Part shown: positions 8,953 to 18,456 of the stretch, piece by piece
Position numbering within the stretch: position 1 is the stretch's first letter
Layout: each line of letters starts with the position of its first letter
Assembly: GCA_022709545.1 (NCBI GenBank)
Contig: JAKLIP010000004.1
Coordinates: 1-59,466, forward strand
Reading direction: 5' to 3'
From: Patescibacteria group bacterium
GTDB taxonomy: Bacteria > Patescibacteriota > Minisyncoccia > Moranbacterales > GWC2-37-73
Length of the DNA stretch: 59,466 nucleotides
The notes under the pieces: generated by a model
What the model was told of the DNA's origin: nothing
Database searches by the model: none
The model's input: the letters and a program-made list of their open reading frames with translations, nothing else
Position numbers and translations under genes: made by a program

Positions 8953-10779
8953 ATGCTGAAGAAAATATTTCCCATCGCTATCATTGCCTTGGTTTTAGCA
9001 ATTAATCTTTTTCTGGGCCTGACAAGGCTTAAAAATTATTCTGCCGTAGATGAGCCTTATTGGACATACCAAAGAACACCTAAATTCTGGAATGCTGTTT
9101 TAAATGCTAAATGGTCAAAAACTGACATAAATGACAAGCCTGGAATAACAGTGGCTTTGCTTTCTGGAGCCGGTCTTTTAAAAATAGACCCCCTGCTCTA
9201 TAAAGAACTGCGCGAAAAAGAAAAAACACCCGAGCAGCTGGAAAAAATAAATACAATCAATTTCTTTTTCAGGTTGCCTATATTTCTTCTTGCTTTAGCT
9301 CTCCTGCCGCTTTTTTATTGGTTACTCCGCAAGCTGTTTGATGAAACTACTGCACTGATTGGATTTCTTTTTATTTCCTTATCGCCTATCCTGCTAGGAA
9401 TTTCTCTCATTATAAATCCAGATTCTTTCATGTGGCTCTTTGCGCCTATTTCTATTCTAGCCTATTTTGTTTTCCAAAAAACAAAGAAGTTTCCTTTTTT
9501 GATCATGTGTGGACTCTTTACGGGCCTTTCTTTGCTAACCAAATATGTCGCTAATATTCTTTATGTTTTCTTTTTTTTACTCCCCTTTCTAGAATATATC
9601 TTCGCAAAAGAAAAACCCGCAGTTGTTTCTTACCTTAAAAAATCCGCCAAGGACTATCTCGTAATTGCGGCAGTTTCTATGTTGACCTTTTTTGTCCTTT
9701 ATCCCGCTACCTGGACCGATCCAAAAATCCTGCTTGAGGGAACTTTTTTGAGCAGAGCCTTTGAAAAAACATGGCCGCTCTTTGTCTTACTCATAACAAT
9801 AATCGCGACAGACATGCTGATCTTCAAGAATAAGTTTACAGACTGGGTTCTCGATTTTTTCTTGAAATTTCGCGCTCTCATAGTCTCCGCCATACTTGGA
9901 GTATTTTCGGTTTTATCTCTTCTTGTTCTTGCAAACACATACCTTTCGATGAAATTTTTCAATTTTGAAACCATCGTAGCTTCACCAAAAAATAATCCTG
10001 AAACTTTCACCCTAATGAAAGGCTTCGGCAACATTCTCGCTGACGTATATGGACTCCTGTTCGGTTTGCACCCTATCGTGTTGGCAGGAATATTGTTTTT
10101 TATAATCATTGCTTTTATAAAGCGCAAGTCTTTTGATCGAGAGCTGTCAATATCTTTCTATCTGATGATATTCATCCTGCTCTACTATCTGGCATCAACA
10201 GCCAATTTTGTCGTTGCAACCGTCCGTTACCAAATAATGCTTTACCCTCTTGCGTTTATAATTTCAGCCGTTGGTATCATAGCAATATTCAAGAAATTTT
10301 TTACCATTAATCTTCCAAGGCAAAGTGTGCTTGTCGTTGTCGTGATCTCATGCCTGCTTTTCAGTCTCTTTTCCATCCGACCTTTCTATCTCACTTACGC
10401 ATCGGTATTGCTTCCGGAAAAATATACGCTTAATTTCAAGGATATGGGTGATGGCAGCTTCGAGGCGGCGCAATATCTGAACTCTTTGCCAAACCAGCAA
10501 GACATTAGGATCTGGTCAGATAAAGGAGCTGTTTGTGCGGTTTCTCTAGCAAAATGTTCTGCTGATTTCGATGGAAAAGCAATGAAAAAATTGCCGCCTG
10601 ATTTCATAGTCATTTCTTCCGGACGCAAAAGAAAAACCATCGGACAATGGTCGACCACATCATCTCCGATATCTTTTTCCAAAGCCTACGAAATACAGAA
10701 CCCTGAATTTTTGCTTACTTTCGGCAGACAAAAAAATAACTTTGTAAAAGTTATCAAAACTTCCACCATTGCTAAATAG
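8953..10779 (+). CDS. GT-C glycosyltransferase, PMT/ArnT family, distinct type
   Basis: At 608 residues, it has an N-terminal helix, then a first loop with VDEPYW and NDKPGI, the usual (D/E)E pattern of PMT_2/ArnT-type enzymes, followed by around eleven membrane helices and a short soluble C-terminal domain. It differs from the three DQxRD paralogues in the window, so it probably uses another acceptor or donor. It is a single-gene plus-strand unit between a divergent phosphoesterase gene and a strong terminator. Transfer of mannose- or arabinose-type sugars from polyprenyl phosphate is the family role. Confidence 0.8.
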   Translation: MLKKIFPIAIIALVLAINLFLGLTRLKNYSAVDEPYWTYQRTPKFWNAVLNAKWSKTDINDKPGITVALLSGAGLLKIDPLLYKELREKEKTPEQLEKINTINFFFRLPIFLLALALLPLFYWLLRKLFDETTALIGFLFISLSPILLGISLIINPDSFMWLFAPISILAYFVFQKTKKFPFLIMCGLFTGLSLLTKYVANILYVFFFLLPFLEYIFAKEKPAVVSYLKKSAKDYLVIAAVSMLTFFVLYPATWTDPKILLEGTFLSRAFEKTWPLFVLLITIIATDMLIFKNKFTDWVLDFFLKFRALIVSAILGVFSVLSLLVLANTYLSMKFFNFETIVASPKNNPETFTLMKGFGNILADVYGLLFGLHPIVLAGILFFIIIAFIKRKSFDRELSISFYLMIFILLYYLASTANFVVATVRYQIMLYPLAFIISAVGIIAIFKKFFTINLPRQSVLVVVVISCLLFSLFSIRPFYLTYASVLLPEKYTLNFKDMGDGSFEAAQYLNSLPNQQDIRIWSDKGAVCAVSLAKCSADFDGKAMKKLPPDFIVISSGRKRKTIGQWSTTSSPISFSKAYEIQNPEFLLTFGRQKNNFVKVIKTSTIAK

Positions 10780-10792
10780 AAAACTTTTGAAG

Positions 10793-10821
10793 AAAAATCC
10801 GCCAAAGTCTGGCGGATTTTT
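10793..10821. terminator. Strong bidirectional terminator
   Basis: A perfect 12-bp stem, AAAAATCCGCCA (10793-10804) with TGGCGGATTTTT (10810-10821) and a 5-base loop, lies between convergent genes. Confidence 0.85.
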
Positions 10822-10844
10822 AAAATGATAAATGAGAAAAAATT

Positions 10845-11792
10845 TTATTTATTTCCTTGATTTTTATTTTTTAAATAATATGGCACTGCCGCAAAACTTA
10901 CAACCATCTGAATGACTCTGCTGATAATAGCAACTGCCACTACCCCTGAAGAAGCTATGCCGAAAAAACCAAAAAATGTGATATACGCCCATTCTTTGAT
11001 TCCGATATTGTTCACACTCACGGGAAGCGCCGAAACTATGCTTACCAAAAATATCACCGTGAGATAGTTTAAAATTCCTACCTGGATTCCAAGCCCCCAA
11101 AATAAGATATAGTTTACTACCGCAAGCCCGATTAGATTATAAGCAATCGCCAAAAGAAATGATTTAAAAAGAGTGTTTTTGTTATTTCCATATTCCGCAA
11201 AATCTATTATAATTTCAACAATTTTTTTCGGCATAAACTGAAGTAATTTTTGCCAGAAAGAAAACTTTGCGCTTGCTCCAATAATTACCATTGCAAAAAG
11301 AATTAAAAAAATTATAACCAGAATTATGAGCAGAATTTTATGTTCTGCCACCATTTGCCAATTTAGCGCGGCAAATATGACTGACAAAATCATTGCCCCA
11401 ATCAGTCCCGTAATTCTATCAACAAAGACTGAAGCAGCAGCTGAAACATATTTTTTATCTTTTTTTCCAAGCTGGTAAGCCTTATACGTGTCACCGCCTA
11501 TAAATGATGGCATCAGATTATTGATAAAAGCTCCCGCCAAATACAATTGAAAAGATTTTTTCAGAGAAATATCAAATCCTTTGAATTTCGCCAAAATTTT
11601 CCATTTATATGCAGAAATTGCCATACCAAAAAGCAAAACTGCGACATAAATCAAAATATTCCAAAAAGAAATTTTACTGATATAAAAAAGAACCTCCTGC
11701 CAATCAATCTTAAAAATAAGCCAGGCGACAAAAGCCAGGCTAACAAAAAGCTTAAGAAAAAATTTTACAATCTTGTTTTTTAGTATTTTCAT
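10845..11792 (-). CDS. AglD/LPG-synthase-type membrane protein (UPF0104)
   Basis: The 315-residue protein has about eight membrane helices and the family signature in the middle: AFINNLMPSFIGGDTYKAY and FVDRITGLIGAM. This family includes the flippase-like membrane half of lysylphosphatidylglycerol synthase and archaeal AglD-type proteins. In glycosylation loci it is thought to move or handle lipid-linked sugars. There is no soluble acyl-transferase half here, so the amino-acid-transfer function is unlikely. It lies 52 bases downstream of the GT4 gene start-to-stop order on the same strand. Confidence 0.75.
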   Translation of the reverse strand: MKILKNKIVKFFLKLFVSLAFVAWLIFKIDWQEVLFYISKISFWNILIYVAVLLFGMAISAYKWKILAKFKGFDISLKKSFQLYLAGAFINNLMPSFIGGDTYKAYQLGKKDKKYVSAAASVFVDRITGLIGAMILSVIFAALNWQMVAEHKILLIILVIIFLILFAMVIIGASAKFSFWQKLLQFMPKKIVEIIIDFAEYGNNKNTLFKSFLLAIAYNLIGLAVVNYILFWGLGIQVGILNYLTVIFLVSIVSALPVSVNNIGIKEWAYITFFGFFGIASSGVVAVAIISRVIQMVVSFAAVPYYLKNKNQGNK

Positions 11793-11831
11793 TATTTGAA
11801 AATTTAGAATTATAAATTGAAAAATTTTATA

Positions 11832-13004
11832 TTATTCTCCCTGTTTGATCTTTCTTAGTCTTACGGTTTTATCGTACAGATCAATGTATTTATTAGCAAC
11901 AACTGACCAATCAAGCTTTTCAGCCAGCTCTCTACTTTTTTGACCCATTTCTTTTTCCAAATTTCGATTTAGCAGAAATTTCTCAATTTTTTCCGCCAAA
12001 TCATGAGACTCTTTCATCTTAACGATGAAGCCATTCTGCCCATCCTCAATCAATTCTTTGGTTCCACCTGTATCAGTCGCGACCAGGGGCAAACCGCAAG
12101 CCAGCGCTTCCAGCATAGTATTACTCATGCCTTCGTTCATTGATGGCAAAGCGAAAATATTAGCTTTTTGATAATATCCCAAAACTTTTTCATGCAAAAC
12201 AGGACCTGTAAATAAAACTTTTTCTTTGAGTCCCAAGGCCTGCACCAAATCTTCGAGTGACGCACGCTCATTTCCATCTCCAACAATAACTAACTTAATA
12301 TAGTCATAACGGCGCGAAAGGACATTAAAAGCCTGAATTAAAAATCTAATCCCCTTTCTGGGAGTAACCCGCGAAACACAAATGATAGTAAACTGATCCT
12401 TATTTTTTTTACTTAAATCTGGAAAAAATTCTTCTATATCAATACCATTGGGAATTATGCCTATCTCTTTTTCTGGGCTGGATTTCAGGGAGAGTTCAGC
12501 TAAGCCCTGACTATTAGCTATCACAAAATAAGCTTCTCTCCATACTTTCTTTATGATAGGAGTGATAATTTTGTATAAAGCTGTGAATCTTTCACTATAG
12601 CCTGGAACATCTGAACCTCGCAGCGATATGATATATGGAATCCTAAATTTTCTTTTTAAAAGCAACGAGATGACGCCACAGGGAACGGAAAAAAATGAAT
12701 GAGTCAGATCATATTTATTTTCTTTTGCCAGTTTTTTGGAAAATCTATAAGCTTCCCAAGTATATTTCAATAATTCCTTCTGAGATTGATAATGAATATT
12801 TTCAGGATTTTTTCCAATTGGCAGCCTGTGGATGGTAATATTATTCCCTATTCTTTCCAAGTGCTGTTTTTCATCGATAGAAGATGTGATAAAATCAACT
12901 TTGATATTCGGATTTTTTGAGTATTCACGAAGAAGATAGTATGAAGCGTTTCCCGCTCCACCGCCCAACGGTGGAAATTCGTAGTTGAAAAATAATATTT
13001 TCAT
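11832..13004 (-). CDS. Glycosyltransferase family 4 (GT-B)
   Basis: About 390 residues with the standard GT4 layout: Gly-rich N-terminus (FPPLGGGAGNASY), a linker, SRVTPRKGIRFLIQAF, and the donor-binding C-terminal segment (NEGMSNTMLEALACGLPLVATDTGG) containing the E-x7-E motif. It is cytoplasmic and would add sugars from nucleotide donors to a growing lipid-linked glycan. I chose the ATG whose product begins MKILFFNYEFPP, because the extra eleven codons upstream lie inside a repeat-rich hairpin and add nothing conserved. No SD is visible. Confidence 0.85.
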   Translation of the reverse strand: MKILFFNYEFPPLGGGAGNASYYLLREYSKNPNIKVDFITSSIDEKQHLERIGNNITIHRLPIGKNPENIHYQSQKELLKYTWEAYRFSKKLAKENKYDLTHSFFSVPCGVISLLLKRKFRIPYIISLRGSDVPGYSERFTALYKIITPIIKKVWREAYFVIANSQGLAELSLKSSPEKEIGIIPNGIDIEEFFPDLSKKNKDQFTIICVSRVTPRKGIRFLIQAFNVLSRRYDYIKLVIVGDGNERASLEDLVQALGLKEKVLFTGPVLHEKVLGYYQKANIFALPSMNEGMSNTMLEALACGLPLVATDTGGTKELIEDGQNGFIVKMKESHDLAEKIEKFLLNRNLEKEMGQKSRELAEKLDWSVVANKYIDLYDKTVRLRKIKQGE

Positions 13005-13008
13005 GTTA

Positions 13009-13072
13009 TTGAAGATGGAGCATAAAACATGAGACAATCATATCTTATGTTTGTGCTCCAGCATATTATATT
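13009..13072. repeat. CATAAAACATG-type intergenic repeat forming a hairpin
   Basis: GGAGCATAAAACAT (from 13018) is mirrored by ATGTTTGTGCTCC near 13057, giving a long imperfect hairpin in the GT4 leader. The same degenerate word (CATAAAACATGGA / ATGTTTTATGCTCC) recurs at 16918-16965 and 17364-17440. Confidence 0.5.
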
Positions 13073-13136
13073 AATATTCGTCATTTATAGCACTTTTTTC
13101 CGCTCAAATCAAATGAGAGACTTTTTGATAAGTTAT

Positions 13137-14780
13137 TTATTTTCTGATAAAAAATAGATCTACTTTTCCATACCTTTGTCCATCAAGGGTTTCGTAGCCT
13201 TGGATTTTATTTTCGAGATTAACTGTTTTTGAATCACTTCCATGAATAAAGAACAACTCTTTTTCTTCTTCACTTAAACTTGTTTCCATTGAAGTAACAA
13301 TTTTTTTCTCTGATTTCCTAAGCAGATAAGCAAGAGAATTAGAAAATCTATTTATATATACTGCCTGTCCAGCAAGCATAATTTTTGGAGAATTGTTTCC
13401 GTTCGTTTTTTCCAGCATATATTCAGACATCAGTTCTGCCTGTTTCAGATTGCTATTGTCAAGATTGTTGTCTAGGTTTTTTGAATAATAATTGAAAAAG
13501 TATATGTCTATTAAGATAGAAGGAATAAATATTACCGCAAAAAGAGTCGCTGCTATCAATGATCCAAATTTTATATTTTTTTCCAAAATAAATTTAAGCA
13601 TCAGGCCGAAAAGCACAAAAGGAACAAAGAATATAAAAATAAAATAATTAACATTAATACGCACCACTACGGGAATAAGGAAAATCAAAGAAATTATATT
13701 GAATGTTAGAAAAAGGCCAAGGAAATTTTTTGCCTTTTCATCCTTTTCTTTTCTAAAATAATAAACCAACAAAAAATATCCCGCCAAAGAGAAAACAATG
13801 GAAGCCAACGTGCTTAACCAAAAAACAATACTCCTAAGCGGCAAAGGTTTGTTCTTTATCCCACCAAAAAGCTTTTTTGCGCCTAATTTTAAATCAAATT
13901 CTTTAACACATTCCTCCGTAATAGGCACGGAAGAAATAATATAAGAATTTGCCTTGACTTGGCATAAAGAAAGCAGGACTATTTTTTTTGTTATTGAAAA
14001 ATCACTATCGGTTTGCGAATCAAAAACTGCAAAAAATGCCTTGCTGTTTTCTCCTTGTGTTTTTATTTCATTAACTATCTGAGGTATGTTGAGCAGCAAT
14101 GCAATAAATATGACTATAAAAAATCCTTTGAAAACAGCCACTTTTTTCTGCTTTATCAGATACGCAAAAATTACAAGCATCATGACAGGTAAAACTACTA
14201 ACAAAATTGCATGCAGCTGAATTCCTATACCGATAGCTACCCCAACGACCAAAAACCAAAACCATCCGTCTTTTTTCTTACTATTTAATATTTTTAAAAA
14301 CGCATATAGAAATAAAAGGACGAAAAAAGGCATGAGATTGGGATTTGAAGAAAAACGGGAATTTATGACTGCAAAATAAGAGACGCTCATTATTGCAGTA
14401 AGCGAAATGGATATATTCCTGTTAAAATATTCTTTGAGAAAGTAAAACAGGAGAGGGATTGCAAGAATAGAAAAAAATAAGCTAGGATAGGCCATCCTGT
14501 CTGGATAATTTCCAAATATTTCTGCAGAAATATAAGAAAAATAATAATAAACAGGACCAAGATAGAAATCTGTTGCTCCGGCCGCCGGACCAAGCAATGG
14601 AAGCGCTTCTTTGCCCTCTATAGCATTACTTATTATAAAAGCATCTCTCGACTGATCCTTACTAAATCTCAGCCAGTCATGAAAATTATATGTCCTTATA
14701 AATATTCCCAATGCTAAAACACAAGCAAATAAAAGCCAGAAGAATTTTTTTTCTTTAATCTTATCTAAAAATTTTTTCAT
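13137..14780 (-). CDS. GT-C membrane glycosyltransferase, paralogue 3
   Basis: The 547-residue protein is the third of the DQxRD type: N-terminal helix, SKDQSRD in the first loop, LLGPAAGATDFYLGPVYYY, SSNPNLMPFF, then helices and a soluble C-terminus. The order of motifs matches the paralogues at 4461 and 6161. It begins 7 bases after the phosphoesterase gene at 14788, repeating the phosphoesterase/GT-C pairing seen at 6161-8868. It may modify a different acceptor. Its lower similarity to the other two suggests an older duplication. Confidence 0.8.
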   Translation of the reverse strand: MKKFLDKIKEKKFFWLLFACVLALGIFIRTYNFHDWLRFSKDQSRDAFIISNAIEGKEALPLLGPAAGATDFYLGPVYYYFSYISAEIFGNYPDRMAYPSLFFSILAIPLLFYFLKEYFNRNISISLTAIMSVSYFAVINSRFSSNPNLMPFFVLLFLYAFLKILNSKKKDGWFWFLVVGVAIGIGIQLHAILLVVLPVMMLVIFAYLIKQKKVAVFKGFFIVIFIALLLNIPQIVNEIKTQGENSKAFFAVFDSQTDSDFSITKKIVLLSLCQVKANSYIISSVPITEECVKEFDLKLGAKKLFGGIKNKPLPLRSIVFWLSTLASIVFSLAGYFLLVYYFRKEKDEKAKNFLGLFLTFNIISLIFLIPVVVRINVNYFIFIFFVPFVLFGLMLKFILEKNIKFGSLIAATLFAVIFIPSILIDIYFFNYYSKNLDNNLDNSNLKQAELMSEYMLEKTNGNNSPKIMLAGQAVYINRFSNSLAYLLRKSEKKIVTSMETSLSEEEKELFFIHGSDSKTVNLENKIQGYETLDGQRYGKVDLFFIRK

Positions 14781-14787
14781 TTTATAT

Positions 14788-15576
14788 TTATTCCAATGAC
14801 AGCTCCTTGAAATAACCTTCGTAATTCATAACGGAAGCAGATGGAACAGAACAATATTCTATATTACCCGACTTCAGGCAACCATTTTTCAAGTGAACGT
14901 GCCCAGAATAGACATATCTGACTTTGCCATTCGACTCTATGATTTCTATGAATTTTTCGTATACAGGATCTGGCAATTCCAATTGAATCGGCTTGAAAAA
15001 TTGCGGAAAAATAATTTTAGCATTGCTAGTATTGGGAAAAAGGTCGGTTTTTTCAAAAATATTGTGATGCGTCGCTATAAAAATATTTTCAATATCATTT
15101 GAATCATTTTCACTTAATTCTTTCTCTAACCACTCTAGCTGCTCATCCAAAAATCCGCCCGAGCCGCTAGGATCAATTTTCGAAGAGTCCAAAACTATTA
15201 TTTTCCAGTTTTCAATTTGTCTACTGTAATAATTGGGAGTTCCAAAAAGCTGCCAGGCAACCTCTTTATCATGATTTCCCTTTGTCCATAAAACATCATA
15301 ACCTTTCAGGCAATTTAGCACTTTTTTAGCTTCTGATTCTTTTCCATTTAATGTGTTATCCCCTAGCGTTAGAATATAATCAACATCTGATTTTTTTATT
15401 CCTTCTAAATTAATGCAATATCGGTTCGGATATAAAATATTTTTTTCCGATCTTGTAATGTCTCTGGAACCACCAGCATGAATATCCGCAACTATACCCA
15501 AATTAAAAGCTTGCGAATATGAAAAACTCAAGATAAATAGAAAAAATAATGCTAATAATATGAATGAATATCTCAT
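14788..15576 (-). CDS. Exported calcineurin-like metallophosphoesterase
   Basis: About 262 residues: an N-terminal hydrophobic stretch (YSFILLALFFLFILSFSYSQA) works as signal peptide or anchor and is followed at once by the metal motifs IVADIHAGG, TLGDNTLNG, TKGNHDKE, ATHHNIF and SGHVHLKNG. The active site should face outside. Start choice: the ATG at 15576 lies 10 bases past the ugd stop, with GAGG about 14 bases upstream; a TTG eight codons earlier is possible but would put extra charged residues before the signal. It is the second phosphoesterase directly preceding a GT-C gene in this window. Confidence 0.8.
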   Translation of the reverse strand: MRYSFILLALFFLFILSFSYSQAFNLGIVADIHAGGSRDITRSEKNILYPNRYCINLEGIKKSDVDYILTLGDNTLNGKESEAKKVLNCLKGYDVLWTKGNHDKEVAWQLFGTPNYYSRQIENWKIIVLDSSKIDPSGSGGFLDEQLEWLEKELSENDSNDIENIFIATHHNIFEKTDLFPNTSNAKIIFPQFFKPIQLELPDPVYEKFIEIIESNGKVRYVYSGHVHLKNGCLKSGNIEYCSVPSASVMNYEGYFKELSLE

Positions 15577-15586
15577 GGCAATGATT

Positions 15587-16915
15587 CTATCCTCTTCCAA
15601 TCGATTTATACTCGAACCCGAGTTCTTTCAATTTTTTCGGATCATACAGCAAACGACCGTCAAAAATCACAGGGTGATGCAAAAGTTTTTTGATTTCTTC
15701 AAAATCAGGCGCCCTGAAATCTTTCCATTCGGTCACGACAAGCAAAGCATCAGCATCTTTAAGCACGCTGTATTTGTCTTTAAAATAGGTTATGCTTGGA
15801 TTGTTGCCAAAATATTCTTCCCACTTGGCCATATGCATAGCTTCCGGATCATAAGCCTGAATTTTAGCCCCATGTTTGATGAGTTCACTAATTATTGTCA
15901 GAGCTGAAGATTCGCGCATATCATCTGTGCCTGCCTTGAAAGCCAACCCCCAAACAGAGAATGTTTTGCCTTTTAGATCTTCTCCGAATTTATCAATAAC
16001 CATCTGGGACAAAACAAACTTTTGTTTTTCGTTTGTAATTAATGTTTGCCTGAACATTTCAGCATCATATCCCAGATCTTTGGCGGTTTTTATGAGAGCT
16101 TTTACATCCTTGGGAAAGCATGAGCCTCCAAATCCAGGACCGGCATACATAAAAGGTTCGCCGATTCTTGGATCAGCGCCCATAGCTTTGCGAACATTAT
16201 CAAAATCAGCCCCGGCTTTAGCGCAAATATTCGCTAATTCATTGTTTACAGAAATTTTGGCCGCCAAGAAACAATTGGAAGCATATTTAACAATCTCGGC
16301 CGTCTTTTGATCCATGGAGAAAAACCTGCCTTCTCGACGCATAAACGGCGCATACATATCCTGCAATATTTTGATGGTTTCGGCATTATCTGATCCGACA
16401 ACAATCCGGCTCGGCTCCATAAAATCCTTGACGGCTGTTCCTTGCGCTAAAAATTCCGGATTGCTGACAACATTGAATTCTATTTTTTCGCCACGTTTTT
16501 CCAGTTCAGCATAGATAGTTTTGCTGACCAATTCGGCCGTCCCGACAGGAACCGTGGATTTATCAATAATAATCAAAGGATGATCCATCGTTTGCCCGAT
16601 TGATCTTGCAACATCCAAAACATGACTGAGATCCGCGCTGCCGTCTTCATTTGGAGGAGTCCCGACTGCAATAAAAATAATGTCATTTTCTTTAATCGCT
16701 TCTTCCAAATTTGTGGTGAAAGAAAGGTTTTTATTCTTCAAATTGCGTTCAACAATTTCATCTAAACCGTTTTCATGCAGAGGAACTTTGCCGCTGGCAA
16801 ATTGATCCACTTTTTTTTGATCTTTGTCCACACAAACGACATTGTTGCCCATTTCGGCAAAACATGCGCCGGTAACTGAGCCCACATAACCTGTTCCAAT
16901 GACTGCAATTTTCAT
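15587..16915 (-). CDS. ugd: UDP-glucose 6-dehydrogenase family
   Basis: The 442-residue protein has a Rossmann start (MKIAVIGTGYVGSVTGACFA), the central dimer domain and the catalytic Cys motif GPGFGGSCFPKDVKAL. It oxidises UDP-glucose to UDP-glucuronate with two NAD+ (or the GDP-mannose or UDP-ManNAc equivalent in close relatives). The length is normal. It supplies an acidic sugar nucleotide for the surface glycan and, if the nucleoside pathway at 23.5-30 kb uses a glucuronate unit, could supply UDP-glucuronate for that as well (inference). It sits upstream of the phosphoesterase with 10 bases between. Confidence 0.92.
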   Translation of the reverse strand: MKIAVIGTGYVGSVTGACFAEMGNNVVCVDKDQKKVDQFASGKVPLHENGLDEIVERNLKNKNLSFTTNLEEAIKENDIIFIAVGTPPNEDGSADLSHVLDVARSIGQTMDHPLIIIDKSTVPVGTAELVSKTIYAELEKRGEKIEFNVVSNPEFLAQGTAVKDFMEPSRIVVGSDNAETIKILQDMYAPFMRREGRFFSMDQKTAEIVKYASNCFLAAKISVNNELANICAKAGADFDNVRKAMGADPRIGEPFMYAGPGFGGSCFPKDVKALIKTAKDLGYDAEMFRQTLITNEKQKFVLSQMVIDKFGEDLKGKTFSVWGLAFKAGTDDMRESSALTIISELIKHGAKIQAYDPEAMHMAKWEEYFGNNPSITYFKDKYSVLKDADALLVVTEWKDFRAPDFEEIKKLLHHPVIFDGRLLYDPKKLKELGFEYKSIGRG

Positions 16916-16956
16916 ATTGTTTCATAAAACCTGGAACATAAAACATGGATCATAAA

Positions 16957-17334
16957 TCATTTTCCACATTTTTCATTTAGTCCCTTGATTGTTGACCAAA
17001 GCATTGCTCCAAGTTCTTCACTTAAATTTATTAAATTATTATAGTCATCAATTTTTAAATACTTCTCTCTAAAAGAAAACTCTAATAAATATTGTGATTC
17101 TTTCAGGGACCCGTATGACATCCGCAAGAAATTTCTGTATTGCACTTCGCCTATTCGGGCATAACCCTCTATATAGTTTAAAACCACAGAAAGCGACGCT
17201 CTTTTTAACTGGGATGTAATTCCAAAAACTTCTTCTTTAGGAAATTTTTTTGTTGCCTTATAAACCAAATATGCATAATTATCGGCCTTTTGTTTTAAGA
17301 TACCATGAAAATTATTTTTTATTGGTTTTTGCAT
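16957..17334 (-). CDS. Four-helix-bundle protein (S23 / bAvd-like)
   Basis: The 125-residue all-helical protein has the family pattern: AYLVYKATKKFPKEEVFGITSQLKRASLSVVLNYIEGYAR, then NFLRMSYGSLKESQYLLEF and a last amphipathic helix. Relatives are encoded in 23S rRNA intervening sequences, act as the accessory Avd protein of diversity-generating retroelements, or occur alone; the biochemical role of the solitary forms is not established. No reverse transcriptase or variable repeat is nearby. Both flanks are CATAAAACATG-type repeats, suggesting that this ORF travelled with them. Confidence 0.8.
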   Translation of the reverse strand: MQKPIKNNFHGILKQKADNYAYLVYKATKKFPKEEVFGITSQLKRASLSVVLNYIEGYARIGEVQYRNFLRMSYGSLKESQYLLEFSFREKYLKIDDYNNLINLSEELGAMLWSTIKGLNEKCGK

Positions 17335-17363
17335 TTTAACTTTTGTTTTTAATCCTTTTTTTG

Positions 17364-17440
17364 TTTATGCTTTCTGCTCTTTGCCCCATGCCCCATGCCC
17401 CATGTTCCGTGCTCTATGTTTTATGCTCCATGCTTTATGA
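17364..17440. repeat. Tandem CCCCATG / TTTATGCTCCATG repeat
   Basis: The segment is a degenerate tandem array of words such as GCCCCATG, GTTCCGTG, CTCTATG, TTTTATG and CTCCATG, with ATG every eight to nine bases. It is related to the repeats at 13009 and 16918. Confidence 0.6.
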
Positions 17441-18373
17441 CTGTATTATTTTTTCAACATTATAATTCATCGTATTTCTATTTTTGTAATATATCTTGAG
17501 TAAAATGTCAGCTAGAAGTCCAAACACGAAAAGCTGAATTCCGACAAGCACCAAGAATACCCCGATCAACGGCCAGTTGCGTTCCGATATTGACATTCCC
17601 AGAAACATCTTTTCCACACCCATCCAGGCAAGAATTGCAAAACCAACGAGTGAAAAAATAATGCCTGTAGCCCCGAATAAATGCAGCGGCCTGTTAGAAT
17701 ATTTTCTCCAAAACCAAATAGAAATCATATCCACAAAACCCTTAATGGCTCTTCGCCAATTATATTTAGTTTTACCATGGATTCGCGGATGATGAGAAAC
17801 CTTCACTTCCCCAACCTTATATCCATCAAACTGCAGAATAGCCGGCATAAAACGGTGCATTTCCCCGAAAAGATCGACATTTTCAAAACATTCTTTTTTA
17901 TAGGCCTTCAGACTGCAGCCACTGTCATGAATATTATCTTCCACTAAAAATTTTCTGAGAAGATTAGCACCTCTTGAAAAAAACTTTTTCATAAAAGTGT
18001 CTTTTCTTGCAAATCTCCATCCGGAAACCACATCAAATCCTTCATTCATCTTTTCAAGCAACAGTCCAATATCCTTAGGATCATTTTGCAAATCACCATC
18101 CATCGTGATGATAATTTCTCCCTTTGCCTGCTTGATTCCAGCATCAAAAGCAGCTGTCTGACCAAAATTCTTTCTAAATTTTATGAGCGTCAATGGAGAA
18201 AGTTCTTCGCAGTCCTTAACTGTTCCGTCTTTAGACCCATCATCAACAAATATTATTTCAAAAGATTTTCCAAGTGCCTGACAAGCGGCTAAAATCTGTT
18301 TGTGCAATTCTTTCACGTTCCCTTCTTCATTATATAAAGGAACAACGACCGAAATATGGGGTTTTCCATCCAT
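17435..18373 (-). CDS. Polyprenyl-phosphate glycosyltransferase, GT2 (DPM1/GtrB-like)
   Basis: The 312-residue protein has an N-terminal GT-A domain with VVVPLYNEEGNV, FVDDGSKDGT, the catalytic DGDLQNDP and GWRFARKD, followed by two C-terminal membrane helices (about residues 232-300). This architecture belongs to enzymes that load glucose, mannose or aminoarabinose onto undecaprenyl or dolichyl phosphate. It is the obvious donor-making partner for the GT-C transferases in this locus. It is transcribed away from the SpoIID-domain gene. The N-terminus (MDGKPHISVVVPLYNEEG) is normal for the family. Confidence 0.88.
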   Translation of the reverse strand: MDGKPHISVVVPLYNEEGNVKELHKQILAACQALGKSFEIIFVDDGSKDGTVKDCEELSPLTLIKFRKNFGQTAAFDAGIKQAKGEIIITMDGDLQNDPKDIGLLLEKMNEGFDVVSGWRFARKDTFMKKFFSRGANLLRKFLVEDNIHDSGCSLKAYKKECFENVDLFGEMHRFMPAILQFDGYKVGEVKVSHHPRIHGKTKYNWRRAIKGFVDMISIWFWRKYSNRPLHLFGATGIIFSLVGFAILAWMGVEKMFLGMSISERNWPLIGVFLVLVGIQLFVFGLLADILLKIYYKNRNTMNYNVEKIIQS

Positions 18374-18456
18374 AGATTTATTTTAATTTAAATATTTTAA
18401 AAACTTCCAATTACCAGTTAATTATATAAGAAATGCTTACTTTAGGCAACCTCGCT

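Noticed and set aside
17435-18373. Diversity-generating retroelement around the bAvd-like gene
   Set aside because: There is no reverse transcriptase, template or variable repeat near 16957-17334.
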